Assembly (NCBI GenBank): GCA_024742765.1 | Contig: JANSXT010000020.1 | Location: forward strand, 20,647 to 84,646 | DNA: 64,000 nt | Direction of reading: 5' to 3' | Source: Phyllobacteriaceae bacterium | Lineage (GTDB): Bacteria > Pseudomonadota > Alphaproteobacteria > Rhizobiales > Rhizobiaceae | In this document: piece by piece, positions 29,382-37,515 of the stretch | Numbering within the stretch: the first letter of the stretch is position 1 | Layout: every line of letters begins with the position of its first letter | The notes under the pieces: generated by a model | Told to the model about the DNA's origin: nothing | What the model saw: the letters and a program-made list of their open reading frames with translations, nothing else | The model's database searches: none | Program-made: the position numbers and the translations under genes

Positions 29382-31201
29382 CAGCGCGGCGCCTTCAGAT
29401 AGTCAGCCACGATGCCCGACATGGCGCCGGCATCGGCGCGCGGCAGCGTCACATAATCGGCATGCATGGCGTCGGCGAGCGTTCGGGCCGTATCGCGCGG
29501 CCGGCGGGCAATGTCGATGATCACCGACCGGACACCGAGCAGGGCGGCATGCCGTGCCATCTCCTGGGCATCGGCGCGCGCCGCCTGACGGTCCTGCGTG
29601 CCGTCGAGCGCCACATTGCCCTTGCCGTCCGTCAAAAGCACGATCAGCGGCGACTGGCCGCGGCGCCGGGCGCGATCGGCAAGATCGAGCGCCTGGCCGA
29701 GGCCGGCGGCAAGCGGCGTCGGGCCGCCGCCGGGAAGGGCGGTCAGCGAGCGCTTGGCGCGGACTAGCGAACGGGTCGGCTCCAGCAGCACTTCGGCGCC
29801 GTCGCCGCGAAATGCGACCAGCGCCACCTGATCGCGGCGCACATAACAGTCGGCCAGAAGCAGTTCGACGCAGCCCTTGGCTTCGCCGAGCCGTTCGAGC
29901 GCGGTCGAGCCCGATGCGTCGACGGCGAAGATGGCGGTGGACTCTGTGTTGTGGGCATAGCGGACATAGCGGAAGTCGGACGGGCGCACGGAGAGCGGCT
30001 CGCCCGGTGTCCAGGCGGGCAGGCCGCGCGCTTTTCGGCGGATCATCTGCCAGGGCGCGGCGGTGCGCAGGGTGGCGACGACATTGGGCCGCGCGCCCGG
30101 AAAAGGTGGCCGGGCCACGAGACCGGCGGGCCGGCCGCGCCGGGCGCCCTGACGCACCGCGCCCGATTTGCCGGCCGCGCTCTGGGCACGGGTGCGTGTC
30201 ATGTTGGCCTGGTGGAACAGGTCGAGATCGAGTTTGGCGCCCTGAGTGGCGGCAATGGCCAGCTCTTTCAATTGATCGGGATCGAAGGCGGGATCGGTTT
30301 CGGGGTCCCGGTCGGGCGTATCGGGTTGGTCATGCTGGCGTTCCTCCCGGGGCGGCGTATCGTCTTCGCTTTCCGTGTCGGCGCTGCCGCTCTCGGCTTC
30401 TTCCGCCGGCGCCTCGATCATCGCGCCGCAGGTCAGCCGCAGCGCGGTTGCGACATCCTCCGGGGAGGTTTCGGACCGTCCGGCGGATGCGGCTAGAATG
30501 CGCGCGGCGAGCATGGCCTGGGCCGGGGCACGCATCGAGGCGCCGCGCAGCATGGCGGCGACCGCGACAATGGTCTCGGCCAGCGGATCGGGGATCGCAA
30601 CGGAACGAATCGCGCCCTCATCCGGCAACAGCGTTGCGGACATGTCGGACAAGGCGTCACGGATCGCGATGCCGTCGAGCCGGACGCGAAGGCCGAGCCG
30701 GTCGGCGATGGCGCCGGGCAGTGTGTGGTCCTCATCGCCGTCGTTTTCATCGAGCGCGATGATGCCGAAGCCGGGTGCCGTGTCATGCGCGCGCGCGATG
30801 ATGCCGGCCGTTCCTGGCGTTACCCGTTCGGCCATCGCAACGATCAGGCATCCGCCGGTGACGGTTTCAAGAAGGCCGGTCTCGTGGACAGGTGTGCCGC
30901 CGGCCAGCGTTGCCGCGATATCGATGCCGCCGGTTAGGCGGCCGGCCGAGACGGCGGGCGTGATCCGCTTGACTTCGGTGTCTTTCGGCAAAAGGGCGCG
31001 GGCCGCCTCCAGCCATCGGTTGCGGACGGGCGAAGCGCGCGCGATGACGTGAATACCGCCGATGGCCGCTGGTGCGGCGGCGAACAAGCGGGCCGCGCAC
31101 AGTGCGTCGCTCCAGGCCGGATCGCCGGCGCTCATATGATTGGCCGGAGGCGCAGGCTCAGCCGCCGGTGTGAGAAAATCGGCCGGACCGGTCTCAAGCA
31201 T
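29381..31201 (-). CDS. bchD: Magnesium chelatase subunit D, BchD
   Basis: The AAA+/von Willebrand A scaffold subunit of Mg-chelatase. With the ATG at 31201 it has 606 residues. An N-terminal degenerate AAA region is followed by an acidic, proline-rich linker (DTESEDDTPPREERQHD) and a C-terminal vWA domain with the MIDAS motif VDASGSTALERL and TDGKGNVAL. The start overlaps the bchI stop by 8 bases; an in-frame ATG at 31237 would overlap more. The Walker A lysine is not clearly conserved, as is usual for BchD. Confidence 0.93.
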   Translation of the reverse strand: MLETGPADFLTPAAEPAPPANHMSAGDPAWSDALCAARLFAAAPAAIGGIHVIARASPVRNRWLEAARALLPKDTEVKRITPAVSAGRLTGGIDIAATLAGGTPVHETGLLETVTGGCLIVAMAERVTPGTAGIIARAHDTAPGFGIIALDENDGDEDHTLPGAIADRLGLRVRLDGIAIRDALSDMSATLLPDEGAIRSVAIPDPLAETIVAVAAMLRGASMRAPAQAMLAARILAASAGRSETSPEDVATALRLTCGAMIEAPAEEAESGSADTESEDDTPPREERQHDQPDTPDRDPETDPAFDPDQLKELAIAATQGAKLDLDLFHQANMTRTRAQSAAGKSGAVRQGARRGRPAGLVARPPFPGARPNVVATLRTAAPWQMIRRKARGLPAWTPGEPLSVRPSDFRYVRYAHNTESTAIFAVDASGSTALERLGEAKGCVELLLADCYVRRDQVALVAFRGDGAEVLLEPTRSLVRAKRSLTALPGGGPTPLAAGLGQALDLADRARRRGQSPLIVLLTDGKGNVALDGTQDRQAARADAQEMARHAALLGVRSVIIDIARRPRDTARTLADAMHADYVTLPRADAGAMSGIVADYLKAPR

Positions 31202-32225
31202 GGCCCGCAACGCCGTTGGCCACCTCGCCGACGGCACGCTCGACCCGCACCGCTGATCCCGCTTCGTCCAGCGGGTCGCGGCGCAGCCGGTGGCGCAGGG
31301 CCATCGGCGCGATGGCGACCAGATCGGCTTTGGTCACCTCGTTGCGGCCGGCAAGCGCTGCACGGGCGCGGGCAGCGCGCATCAGCGTGAGTTCGCCGCG
31401 CAGCCCGTCGACGCCGAGGCGCAGGCAGATGTTGGAGGCCAGTTCAAGCACGGCGTCCGGTGTTTCGATTTGGTCCAGCGTGGTCCGTGCCTTGGCGACC
31501 TTGCGCCGGATGGCCCCGTCCTTGCGGCTCCAGGCGCGCACGAACCCGTCCCGGTCGCGCTCATAGGCCTCGCGGCGGCGCACCACTTCGACGCGCTCCT
31601 TGAGCGTATCGGGCGAGGCGACATCGACCGAAAGGCCGAACCGGTCGAGCAGTTGCGGCCTGAGTTCTCCTTCTTCCGGATTGCCGGAACCGATCAGCAC
31701 GAAACGGGCGGGATGGCGCACCGACAGCCCCTCCCGCTCGACCAGATTGACGCCGGACGCCGCGACATCGAGCAAAAGGTCGACCAGATGGTCTTCGAGC
31801 AGGTTGACTTCATCGATATAGAGAAAGCCGCGATTGGCCCGGGCCAGAAGACCGGGTTCGAATGCTTTTTCGCCGGAGACCAGCGCGCGCTCCAGATCGA
31901 GCGCGCCGCAGACCCGGTCCTCGGTCGCGCCCAGCGGCAGGTCGATGACCGGTGCCGGCTGCATCCGGGTCCGGGGCGGTTTGCCGCCGGTGCATAGCGG
32001 GCAGATGTCGACCGGTTTGCCCGGCTCGCAATTGTAGCGGCAGCCCTCGCGCAGTTCGATCTTCGGCAGAAGCGCAGCCAGCGCGCGCACCGCGGTCGAC
32101 TTGCCGGTGCCCCGGTCGCCGAACACCAGAACGCCGCCCAGAAGCGGGTCGACGGCGGCCATCAAAAGCGCCTGCTTCATTTCCTCCTGGCCGACGATTG
32201 CGGCAAAGGGAAACGGTGCCGACAT
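31194..32225 (-). CDS. bchI: Magnesium chelatase ATPase subunit I, BchI
   Basis: The AAA+ ATPase that drives Mg insertion with BchD and BchH. It has 343 residues. Walker A is FGDRGTGKST (about residues 35-44), Walker B is GFLYIDEVNLLEDHLVD, and a sensor region is in FVLIGSGNPEEGELRPQLLD. GGGGAG lies before the ATG at 32225. An in-frame upstream ATG overlaps the PpsR box and is unlikely. It heads the minus-strand run bchI-bchD-bchO-crtI-crtB. Confidence 0.96.
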   Translation of the reverse strand: MSAPFPFAAIVGQEEMKQALLMAAVDPLLGGVLVFGDRGTGKSTAVRALAALLPKIELREGCRYNCEPGKPVDICPLCTGGKPPRTRMQPAPVIDLPLGATEDRVCGALDLERALVSGEKAFEPGLLARANRGFLYIDEVNLLEDHLVDLLLDVAASGVNLVEREGLSVRHPARFVLIGSGNPEEGELRPQLLDRFGLSVDVASPDTLKERVEVVRRREAYERDRDGFVRAWSRKDGAIRRKVAKARTTLDQIETPDAVLELASNICLRLGVDGLRGELTLMRAARARAALAGRNEVTKADLVAIAPMALRHRLRRDPLDEAGSAVRVERAVGEVANGVAGHA

Positions 32226-32252
32226 GAAATGCTCCCCGATCTGACGTCCAAG

Positions 32253-32270
32253 TGTCAATTTCAATTGACA
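32253..32270. promoter_or_regulatory. Perfectly palindromic PpsR/CrtJ box upstream of bchI
   Basis: TGTCAATTTCAATTGACA has perfect 8-base arms around a 2-base centre and matches TGT-N12-ACA. It is 28 bases upstream of the bchI start. I find no second box at the 8-bp spacing seen at bchC and crtE. Confidence 0.82.
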
Positions 32271-32458
32271 TTCTGGCATGGCAACCATTCGATTTCCATG
32301 ACGTTTTTTCCGCCGGTGAAACCAACTAAAGTTGTAACGCGTTAACAGGTTGGCGCGAAAATGCGTCGCAACGCTTGCGGTCGCGCCCGCAAGCCGTTGA
32401 CGCGCCTTATTGGGGTGCTAGGTGTAGGCGCGAAGGGATTTTAACCGGAGGAAACCAA

Positions 32459-32890
32459 GTGAAATCGCTTAAGCCATTTCTTATCGCGGCCGGTGCCGTG
32501 CTCATATCCACATCGGCCCACGCCATGGACGGCGATCCGGTGGCCGGTGAGGAGGTGTTCCGCACATGCAGCACCTGTCATAATGTTGAGGAAGAGCGCA
32601 ACAAGGTCGGGCCGCACCTGATCAATGTGATCGGCCGTACGCCCGGCACCGTCGAAGGTTTCCGCTATTCCAGGGCGATGACCGAGTTTGGCGAAGGCGG
32701 CGCGGTCTGGGATGAAGAGACGATCGCGCAATATCTGGCCGACCCGCGCGGCTTCGTGCGCGGCAACCGGATGGCCTTTGTCGGCCTGAAGAGCGAAGAG
32801 GAAATCGCCAACGTGATCGCCTATCTCGCCCAGTTCTCCGAGACGGCTGAGGAAGGCGAAGCTGCCGAAGGCGAAGCGGCCACCGAATAA
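32459..32890 (+). CDS. cycA: Cytochrome c2-type soluble c-type cytochrome
   Basis: A periplasmic mono-haem cytochrome of 143 residues. Signal peptide at about residues 1-21 (ending STSAHA), the haem motif CSTCHN, and a C-terminal methionine ligand candidate in GNRMAFVGLKSEEEI. Class I, c2/mitochondrial-like. It is the probable electron donor to the reaction centre, because no pufC is present. GTG start with GGAGGA upstream. The acidic tail (EEGEAAEGEAATE) is unusual and may change interaction with the reaction-centre surface or simply be disordered. Next to bchI and the AerR-like gene, so probably part of the photosynthesis cluster. Confidence 0.88.
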   Translation: MKSLKPFLIAAGAVLISTSAHAMDGDPVAGEEVFRTCSTCHNVEEERNKVGPHLINVIGRTPGTVEGFRYSRAMTEFGEGGAVWDEETIAQYLADPRGFVRGNRMAFVGLKSEEEIANVIAYLAQFSETAEEGEAAEGEAATE

Positions 32891-33256
32891 TCAAGCCGAT
32901 TTGAAATCAGCGCCCGCCGGCGACGCGCCGGGGGGCGTTTCGGCGCGGGCCGCACAGACGACCCGCGCGCGTCCTGCGACTTAAGTCTAATGAGCCGGCG
33001 GGCGGTTTCAACGCCGCCCGTCGGTCCCCGTCCGGCATTGTGCGCAGCGACCGGACCGCACCGGCTTGCGCCGGCAAGACGATGATTTTGCTCCATATAA
33101 GGCCCGACGCGGCGACCCATGGGGGCTGCGATCGGTGCGATCTTTCCACAATCATGGCATTTGGCACCAATCGGGACGTCCGGCCTCGTCTCGCGGCGTG
33201 TTTCATCTTAAGATGCCATCAGGCGTGCGGTCGTTCCCGCACGCGGAGGAGGCAAG
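32891..33256. other. Non-coding gap between cycA and the B12-binding regulator
   Basis: 366 bases without a supported gene. It holds a GC-rich hairpin with a short T-run (32911-32940, probable cycA terminator), a CGGGCGG/CCGCCCG hairpin around 32998-33019, and a 12-base palindrome CATCTTAAGATG at 33204-33215 that could be an operator. A clear GGAGGAGG ribosome-binding site for the next gene is near its end. ORFs that run across this gap have no recognisable coding pattern. Confidence 0.6.
32911..32940 (+). terminator. Probable intrinsic terminator after cycA
   Basis: CGCCCGCCGGCG followed by CGCCGGGGGGCG and TTT, giving a GC-rich imperfect stem 20 bases after the cycA stop. The T-run is short, so efficiency is uncertain. 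Confidence 0.55.
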
Positions 33257-34228
33257 ATGTCAGGGCGCCGGGACATGCCGGACGACCCAGTGGAGGCCGA
33301 TAACAATGCCGGTCAACCGGCACCGGATTTCCGGTATACACTGCTGAATACACCCACTGTCGATCGTCGACTGGATACGCAACTGCTCGAGCGCGCCATC
33401 AAACGCCATGTGGCCGCGCATGTGGGCGAGGGCGCGCCTGTTCCCGGACTGGACCAGGGCAACGGGACGGCCGGTGCACATCTTGAAGGGCTGGAGCCGG
33501 ACACCGTGCTCGAAGCGCTGCTGGTGTCCGATCAGGCTTTTCTCGACGCGGTCGTGCCGACTTTGCTCGAAAGCGCTGTGGACCTTTTGACCTTCTACAG
33601 GGCCGTTGTCGGTCCCGTATCGGTCAAGCTGGGCGAACTGTGGTGCGAGGACGAGGTCAATTTCGTCAAGGTGGAGATCGTTTCCATGCGGCTGCGGCTG
33701 ATGTGCAACCAGCTCGTGGCGCGCCGCATGGCCGGTCGGATGACGGCCGGCGATGACGATCGCCGGCGCATTTTGCTGGCGCATACGGGCGGCGACCAGC
33801 ACACGCTGGGTTTTTCGCTGGCCGAAGCGTTTTTCGAGGATGCGGGCTGGCATGTGGCGGGCGGCGCGACCCTGCAGCCTGGCCCCGACTATTATGAGAT
33901 GTTGCGCACGGGCGATTTTCCGTTCGTCGCGCTGGCCTTTTCGCGCGACGATGCCTGCGATCCGACCGAGATTGCGGCGCGCACGCGCGAGGCCTCGACG
34001 CATCGCGATGTGAAAATCTGTTTCGGCGGCGTGGCCGTCGGTGCCAATCCGGCGCGCTATCGGGCGGCCGGCGCCGATATCGTTGCGCTGGACGCGCCCG
34101 ATGCGGTGCGTCAGGCCGAGGGCATGCTCAACGCCGCGCCCTGGGCCAGGGCCGGCGAGGACGCTCGGGGCACGCCGGCAACCTTCTCCAACGGCAATGG
34201 CGCCGGTCACGCCGACAAAGGCAGCTAA
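33257..34228 (+). CDS. PpaA/AerR-like cobalamin-binding antirepressor
   Basis: A 323-residue protein with an N-terminal helical cap region (about residues 60-150) and a B12-binding Rossmann-like domain (about 170-290). The stretch LLAHTGGDQHTLGFSLAEAF contains a GDQHTLG motif like the cobalamin-contacting GxQHTxG of AerR/PpaA, and CFGGVAVGANPARYRAAGAD is the second loop. In Rhodobacter, AerR/PpaA with bound adenosyl- or hydroxocobalamin modulates CrtJ/PpsR. Together with the PpsR boxes in this window, this suggests the same light- and B12-dependent control. It is the last photosynthesis-linked gene; its end overlaps the convergent puuE gene by 4 bases. A methanol corrinoid-type protein is a less likely alternative. 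Confidence 0.82.
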   Translation: MSGRRDMPDDPVEADNNAGQPAPDFRYTLLNTPTVDRRLDTQLLERAIKRHVAAHVGEGAPVPGLDQGNGTAGAHLEGLEPDTVLEALLVSDQAFLDAVVPTLLESAVDLLTFYRAVVGPVSVKLGELWCEDEVNFVKVEIVSMRLRLMCNQLVARRMAGRMTAGDDDRRRILLAHTGGDQHTLGFSLAEAFFEDAGWHVAGGATLQPGPDYYEMLRTGDFPFVALAFSRDDACDPTEIAARTREASTHRDVKICFGGVAVGANPARYRAAGADIVALDAPDAVRQAEGMLNAAPWARAGEDARGTPATFSNGNGAGHADKGS

Positions 34229-35661
34229 GCCGACAGATCGCCCCCGTGGGGCAATATCTCGCCAAGGCGGAGCAGCGCGATGCGCTCCACCTGCCTGCAC
34301 GCTTCGGAAAATTCCTGCTCGGCGCTGTTTTCGAGCCGTTGCTGGAAGGCGTTCAGGATCGACGCCTTGTCGTGGTCGCGCACCGCGATGATGAACGGAA
34401 AGCCGAACTTTTCGGTGTAGCTGAAATTGAGCGCTTCGAACCGCGCCCGTTCCCGATCGGTCAGCGCGTCGAGACCCGCCGATGCCTGTTCCGACGTCGA
34501 TTCCGCCGTCAGACGTTTTGCCGCCGCCAGCTTGCCGGCCAGATCGGGGTGTGCTTTGAGGACGCCCATGCGCTCGTCATGGGAGGCGGCGCGAAACTGC
34601 CGCGCGAGCGCGGCGTGCAGGCCGATGGCCGTGTCGTTGGCCGGGCCGAGTTCGTCGCCGAAAGCGCGTTCGGCGATCCAGGCGGAGTGCTCGAAGATGC
34701 CGCCGAACGCCTCGATGAATGTCGCCTTGTCGAGTTGCGATGGCCGGGCGCGGTGTTCGGGCGGAAAGTGCTTGCGCCAGTGATCGGCAATGTCGATGCG
34801 GCGGGCGAACCAGACATCGGGTCTCGATTGCGCGTAGTCGATGAAGCGCTTGAGCGCCATCACCCGCCCGGGCCGGCCGATCAGCCGGCAATGCAGTCCG
34901 ACCGACATCATCTTGGCCTGGCCGGCTTCGCCCTCTTCATAGAGCGCATCGAACGTGTCCTTGAGGTAGGCGAAGAACTGGTCGCCCGCATTGAAGCCCT
35001 GCGGCGTGGCGAACCGCATGTCGTTGGCGTCCAGCGTATAAGGCACGATCAACTGGTCGTGGCCGTCATAATGGTGCCAATAGGGCAGATCGTCGGCGTA
35101 ACTATCGGCGACATAGGCAAAGCCGCCTTCCTGCGCGGCGAGATCGACCGTGTTGGCCGAGCAGCGGCCGGTGTACCAGCCATGCGGGCGTTCGCCGGTC
35201 ACCTCGCGGTGGATGCGGATCGCCTCCTCCATATGGTGCTTTTCCTGATCAGGGGAAAAGTCCTTGTGTTCGATCCATTTCAGCCCGTGCGACGCGATCT
35301 CCCAACCGGCATGCTGCATGGCGCGCACCTGCGCAGGCGACCGGGCGAGGGCGGTGGCGACACCATAGACGGTGACTGGAATACCGGCCCGTGTGAACAG
35401 CCGGTGCAGCCGCCAGAAGCCGGCGCGCGCGCCATATTCGTAGATCGATTCCATGTTCCAGTGGCGCTGGCCGGGCCATGCAGCGGCACCGACAATCTCC
35501 GACAGGAACGCTTCGGAGGCTTCGTCGCCATGCAGGATGTTGTTCTCGCCGCCTTCCTCATAGTTGACGACGAACTGGACGGCGATCTTTGCGCCGCCGG
35601 GCCATTTGGGGTCGGGCGGGGTCGGGCCGTGGCCGTGCATGTCGCGGGGATAGCGGTTCAT
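34225..35661 (-). CDS. Allantoinase PuuE fused to OHCU decarboxylase UraD
   Basis: A 478-residue bifunctional protein. Residues about 1-300 are a polysaccharide-deacetylase-like allantoinase (NYEEGGENNILHGDEASE, EIASHGLKWIEHKDFS, GWYTGRCSANTVDLA) that hydrolyses allantoin. Residues about 310-475 form a UraD-like domain (2-oxo-4-hydroxy-4-carboxy-5-ureidoimidazoline decarboxylase) with a catalytic His in SHDERMGVLKAHPDLAGKLA. Such fusions are common in Rhizobiales. With UraH and PuuD next door it completes urate to allantoate. Confidence 0.92.
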   Translation of the reverse strand: MNRYPRDMHGHGPTPPDPKWPGGAKIAVQFVVNYEEGGENNILHGDEASEAFLSEIVGAAAWPGQRHWNMESIYEYGARAGFWRLHRLFTRAGIPVTVYGVATALARSPAQVRAMQHAGWEIASHGLKWIEHKDFSPDQEKHHMEEAIRIHREVTGERPHGWYTGRCSANTVDLAAQEGGFAYVADSYADDLPYWHHYDGHDQLIVPYTLDANDMRFATPQGFNAGDQFFAYLKDTFDALYEEGEAGQAKMMSVGLHCRLIGRPGRVMALKRFIDYAQSRPDVWFARRIDIADHWRKHFPPEHRARPSQLDKATFIEAFGGIFEHSAWIAERAFGDELGPANDTAIGLHAALARQFRAASHDERMGVLKAHPDLAGKLAAAKRLTAESTSEQASAGLDALTDRERARFEALNFSYTEKFGFPFIIAVRDHDKASILNAFQQRLENSAEQEFSEACRQVERIALLRLGEILPHGGDLSA

Positions 35662-35782
35662 CGCAACCGGCTCCTGTGCGGCGCGCCGGGCTTCACAAGC
35701 GCGCGGGATGCTGTCAGATGGTGCATGGGCTTTTCATGCCGATTTTCGGCCGATCAAACAAGCATGCGGGGAGTGTGAGGCG

Positions 35783-36145
35783 ATGGCCGACGGCGGATTT
35801 CTGACCACCCATGTGCTGGATACGGCGCGCGGCGTGCCGGCGGCGGGCATGGCGATCTGGCTCTACCGGGTGTCCGGCAATTCGCACAGGAAGATCGCCG
35901 AGGCGGTGACCAATGAGGATGGCCGCACTGACAGTCCCATCCTGCCGGCGGACACGTTCAAGGTCGGCCAGTATGAGCTTGTGTTCCATGCCGGCGATTA
36001 TCTGCGCGCCAACGGGCTTGCTGGCGATGAGCCCCTGTTTCTCGACCAGGTCCCGATCCGCTTCGGCATCAGCGACGGCGATGCGCATTATCATGTGCCG
36101 CTTCTGGTCTCGCCCTTTGGCTATTCGACCTATCGGGGGAGTTGA
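35783..36145 (+). CDS. uraH: 5-hydroxyisourate hydrolase UraH
   Basis: The transthyretin-like second enzyme of urate catabolism. It has 120 residues. The family features are THVLDTARGVPAAGMAIWL at the N-terminus, the HYHVPLLVSPFGYSTYRGS C-terminus with the typical YRGS end, and His/Arg active-site residues within them. It is divergent from puuE-uraD over 121 bases and is followed by puuD after a palindromic repeat. Confidence 0.95.
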   Translation: MADGGFLTTHVLDTARGVPAAGMAIWLYRVSGNSHRKIAEAVTNEDGRTDSPILPADTFKVGQYELVFHAGDYLRANGLAGDEPLFLDQVPIRFGISDGDAHYHVPLLVSPFGYSTYRGS

Positions 36146-36189
36146 GGTGCGCTGCGTTTTGGACGTGTTGCGCGTCTATGCCCACCGGC

Positions 36190-36267
36190 CGTCATTCCGG
36201 AACTTGATTCCGGAATCCACGATGATTGTGTGTGCCATGGATTCCGGAATCAAGTTCCGGAATGACG
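36190..36267. repeat. Palindromic repeat, family C, copy 1
   Basis: A perfect 29-base inverted repeat (arms 36191-36219 and 36238-36266; core ATTCCGGAACTTGATTCCGG) with an 18-base loop. It lies between uraH and puuD, ending 25 bases before the puuD start. A related copy is at 53835-53911. Confidence 0.9.
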
Positions 36268-36291
36268 ACTTCCTGTTGCGAAGCCCAGCCC

Positions 36292-37515
36292 ATGTATGAC
36301 CTTGCCATCTTCATGGAATGGGCTGAGTTCGCGGTGCGCTGGGTGCATGTCATCACGGCCATCGCCTGGATCGGCTCGTCCTTTTACTTCATCGCGCTCG
36401 ATCTGGGCCTGAACCGCGACATTGACGGCCCCGCCGATGGCGAGGAATGGCAGGTCCATGGCGGCGGCTTTTACCACATCCAGAAATATCTGGTCGCGCC
36501 CGAGGCGATGCCCGAGCATCTGACCTGGTTCAAATGGGAGAGCTACGCCACCTGGCTGTCGGGCTTTGCCATGCTGGTGCTGGTCTACTATCTTGGTGCC
36601 GATCTTTATCTGGTCGATCCGAACGTCGCCGAGATCTCGATCCCGTTCGCGATTGCCATCTCGCTTGCCTCGCTGGCGTTCGGCTGGATCGTCTATGACC
36701 AGCTCTGCAAGTCGCCGCTCGGCGAGACGCCGACCGTGCTGATGGTGCTCCTGTTCGTGCTGCTGGTCGCGATGGCGTGGGGCTATACGCAGGTGTTCTC
36801 GGGCCGGGCGGCGCTCATCCATCTGGGTGCTTTCACCGCGACGATCATGACGGCGAACGTCTTTCTGATCATCATTCCCAACCAGACAATCGTCGTCGCC
36901 GATCTCAAGGCTGGCCGCACGCCCGACGCCAAATATGGCAAGATCGCCAAGCTCAGATCGACGCACAACAATTACCTCACCCTGCCGGTGATCTTCTTCA
37001 TGCTGTCGATCCACTATCCGCTGGCGTTCGCGAGCGAGTACAATTGGCTGATCGCGGCGCTGGTGTTCCTGATGGGCGTGACGATCCGGCACTATTTCAA
37101 CACGCGCCACGCGCGTGCGGGCAATCCGACCTGGACGTGGCTGGCAACCGCCATTCTGTTCGTCCTGATCATGGCGATCTCCACCTGGCCGCTCTTCTCG
37201 GACGATCCGGCAAACCCGGAAGACGCGAAAGCGACGCCCTATCAGGAACGGATCATGGCGACGGAGGGCTTCGAGGCGGTCGCCTCGATCGTGCAGGGGC
37301 GCTGTTCGATGTGTCATGCGACCGAACCGTTCTGGAACGGCATCGTCGTCCCGCCCAACGGCGTGCGGCTCGAAACCCATGCGCAGATCGCAGCGCACGC
37401 GCACGACATCTACATCCAGTCGGGTGTCACCCATGCCATGCCGCCGGCCAATGTCTCCTTCATGGAAGACGCGGAACGGCGCGCGATTGTCGACTGGTAT
37501 CGCTCGGTTCAGTGA
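36292..37515 (+). CDS. puuD: Membrane urate oxidase PuuD with C-terminal cytochrome c domain
   Basis: Oxidises urate to 5-hydroxyisourate and passes electrons to the respiratory chain. It has 407 residues. Seven or eight membrane helices (about residues 12-300), with AIAWIGSSFYFIALD near the N-terminus, are followed by a periplasmic cytochrome c domain with the haem motif CSMCH at about residue 338. The start at ATG 36292 is after the palindromic repeat. Its end overlaps the convergent ackA gene by 7 bases. Confidence 0.92.
   Translation: MYDLAIFMEWAEFAVRWVHVITAIAWIGSSFYFIALDLGLNRDIDGPADGEEWQVHGGGFYHIQKYLVAPEAMPEHLTWFKWESYATWLSGFAMLVLVYYLGADLYLVDPNVAEISIPFAIAISLASLAFGWIVYDQLCKSPLGETPTVLMVLLFVLLVAMAWGYTQVFSGRAALIHLGAFTATIMTANVFLIIIPNQTIVVADLKAGRTPDAKYGKIAKLRSTHNNYLTLPVIFFMLSIHYPLAFASEYNWLIAALVFLMGVTIRHYFNTRHARAGNPTWTWLATAILFVLIMAISTWPLFSDDPANPEDAKATPYQERIMATEGFEAVASIVQGRCSMCHATEPFWNGIVVPPNGVRLETHAQIAAHAHDIYIQSGVTHAMPPANVSFMEDAERRAIVDWYRSVQ

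Noticed and set aside
33040..33303. Possible small gene in the cycA to AerR-like gap
   Set aside because: Low-complexity, arginine-rich translation, no ribosome-binding site, and it overlaps the start of the next gene.
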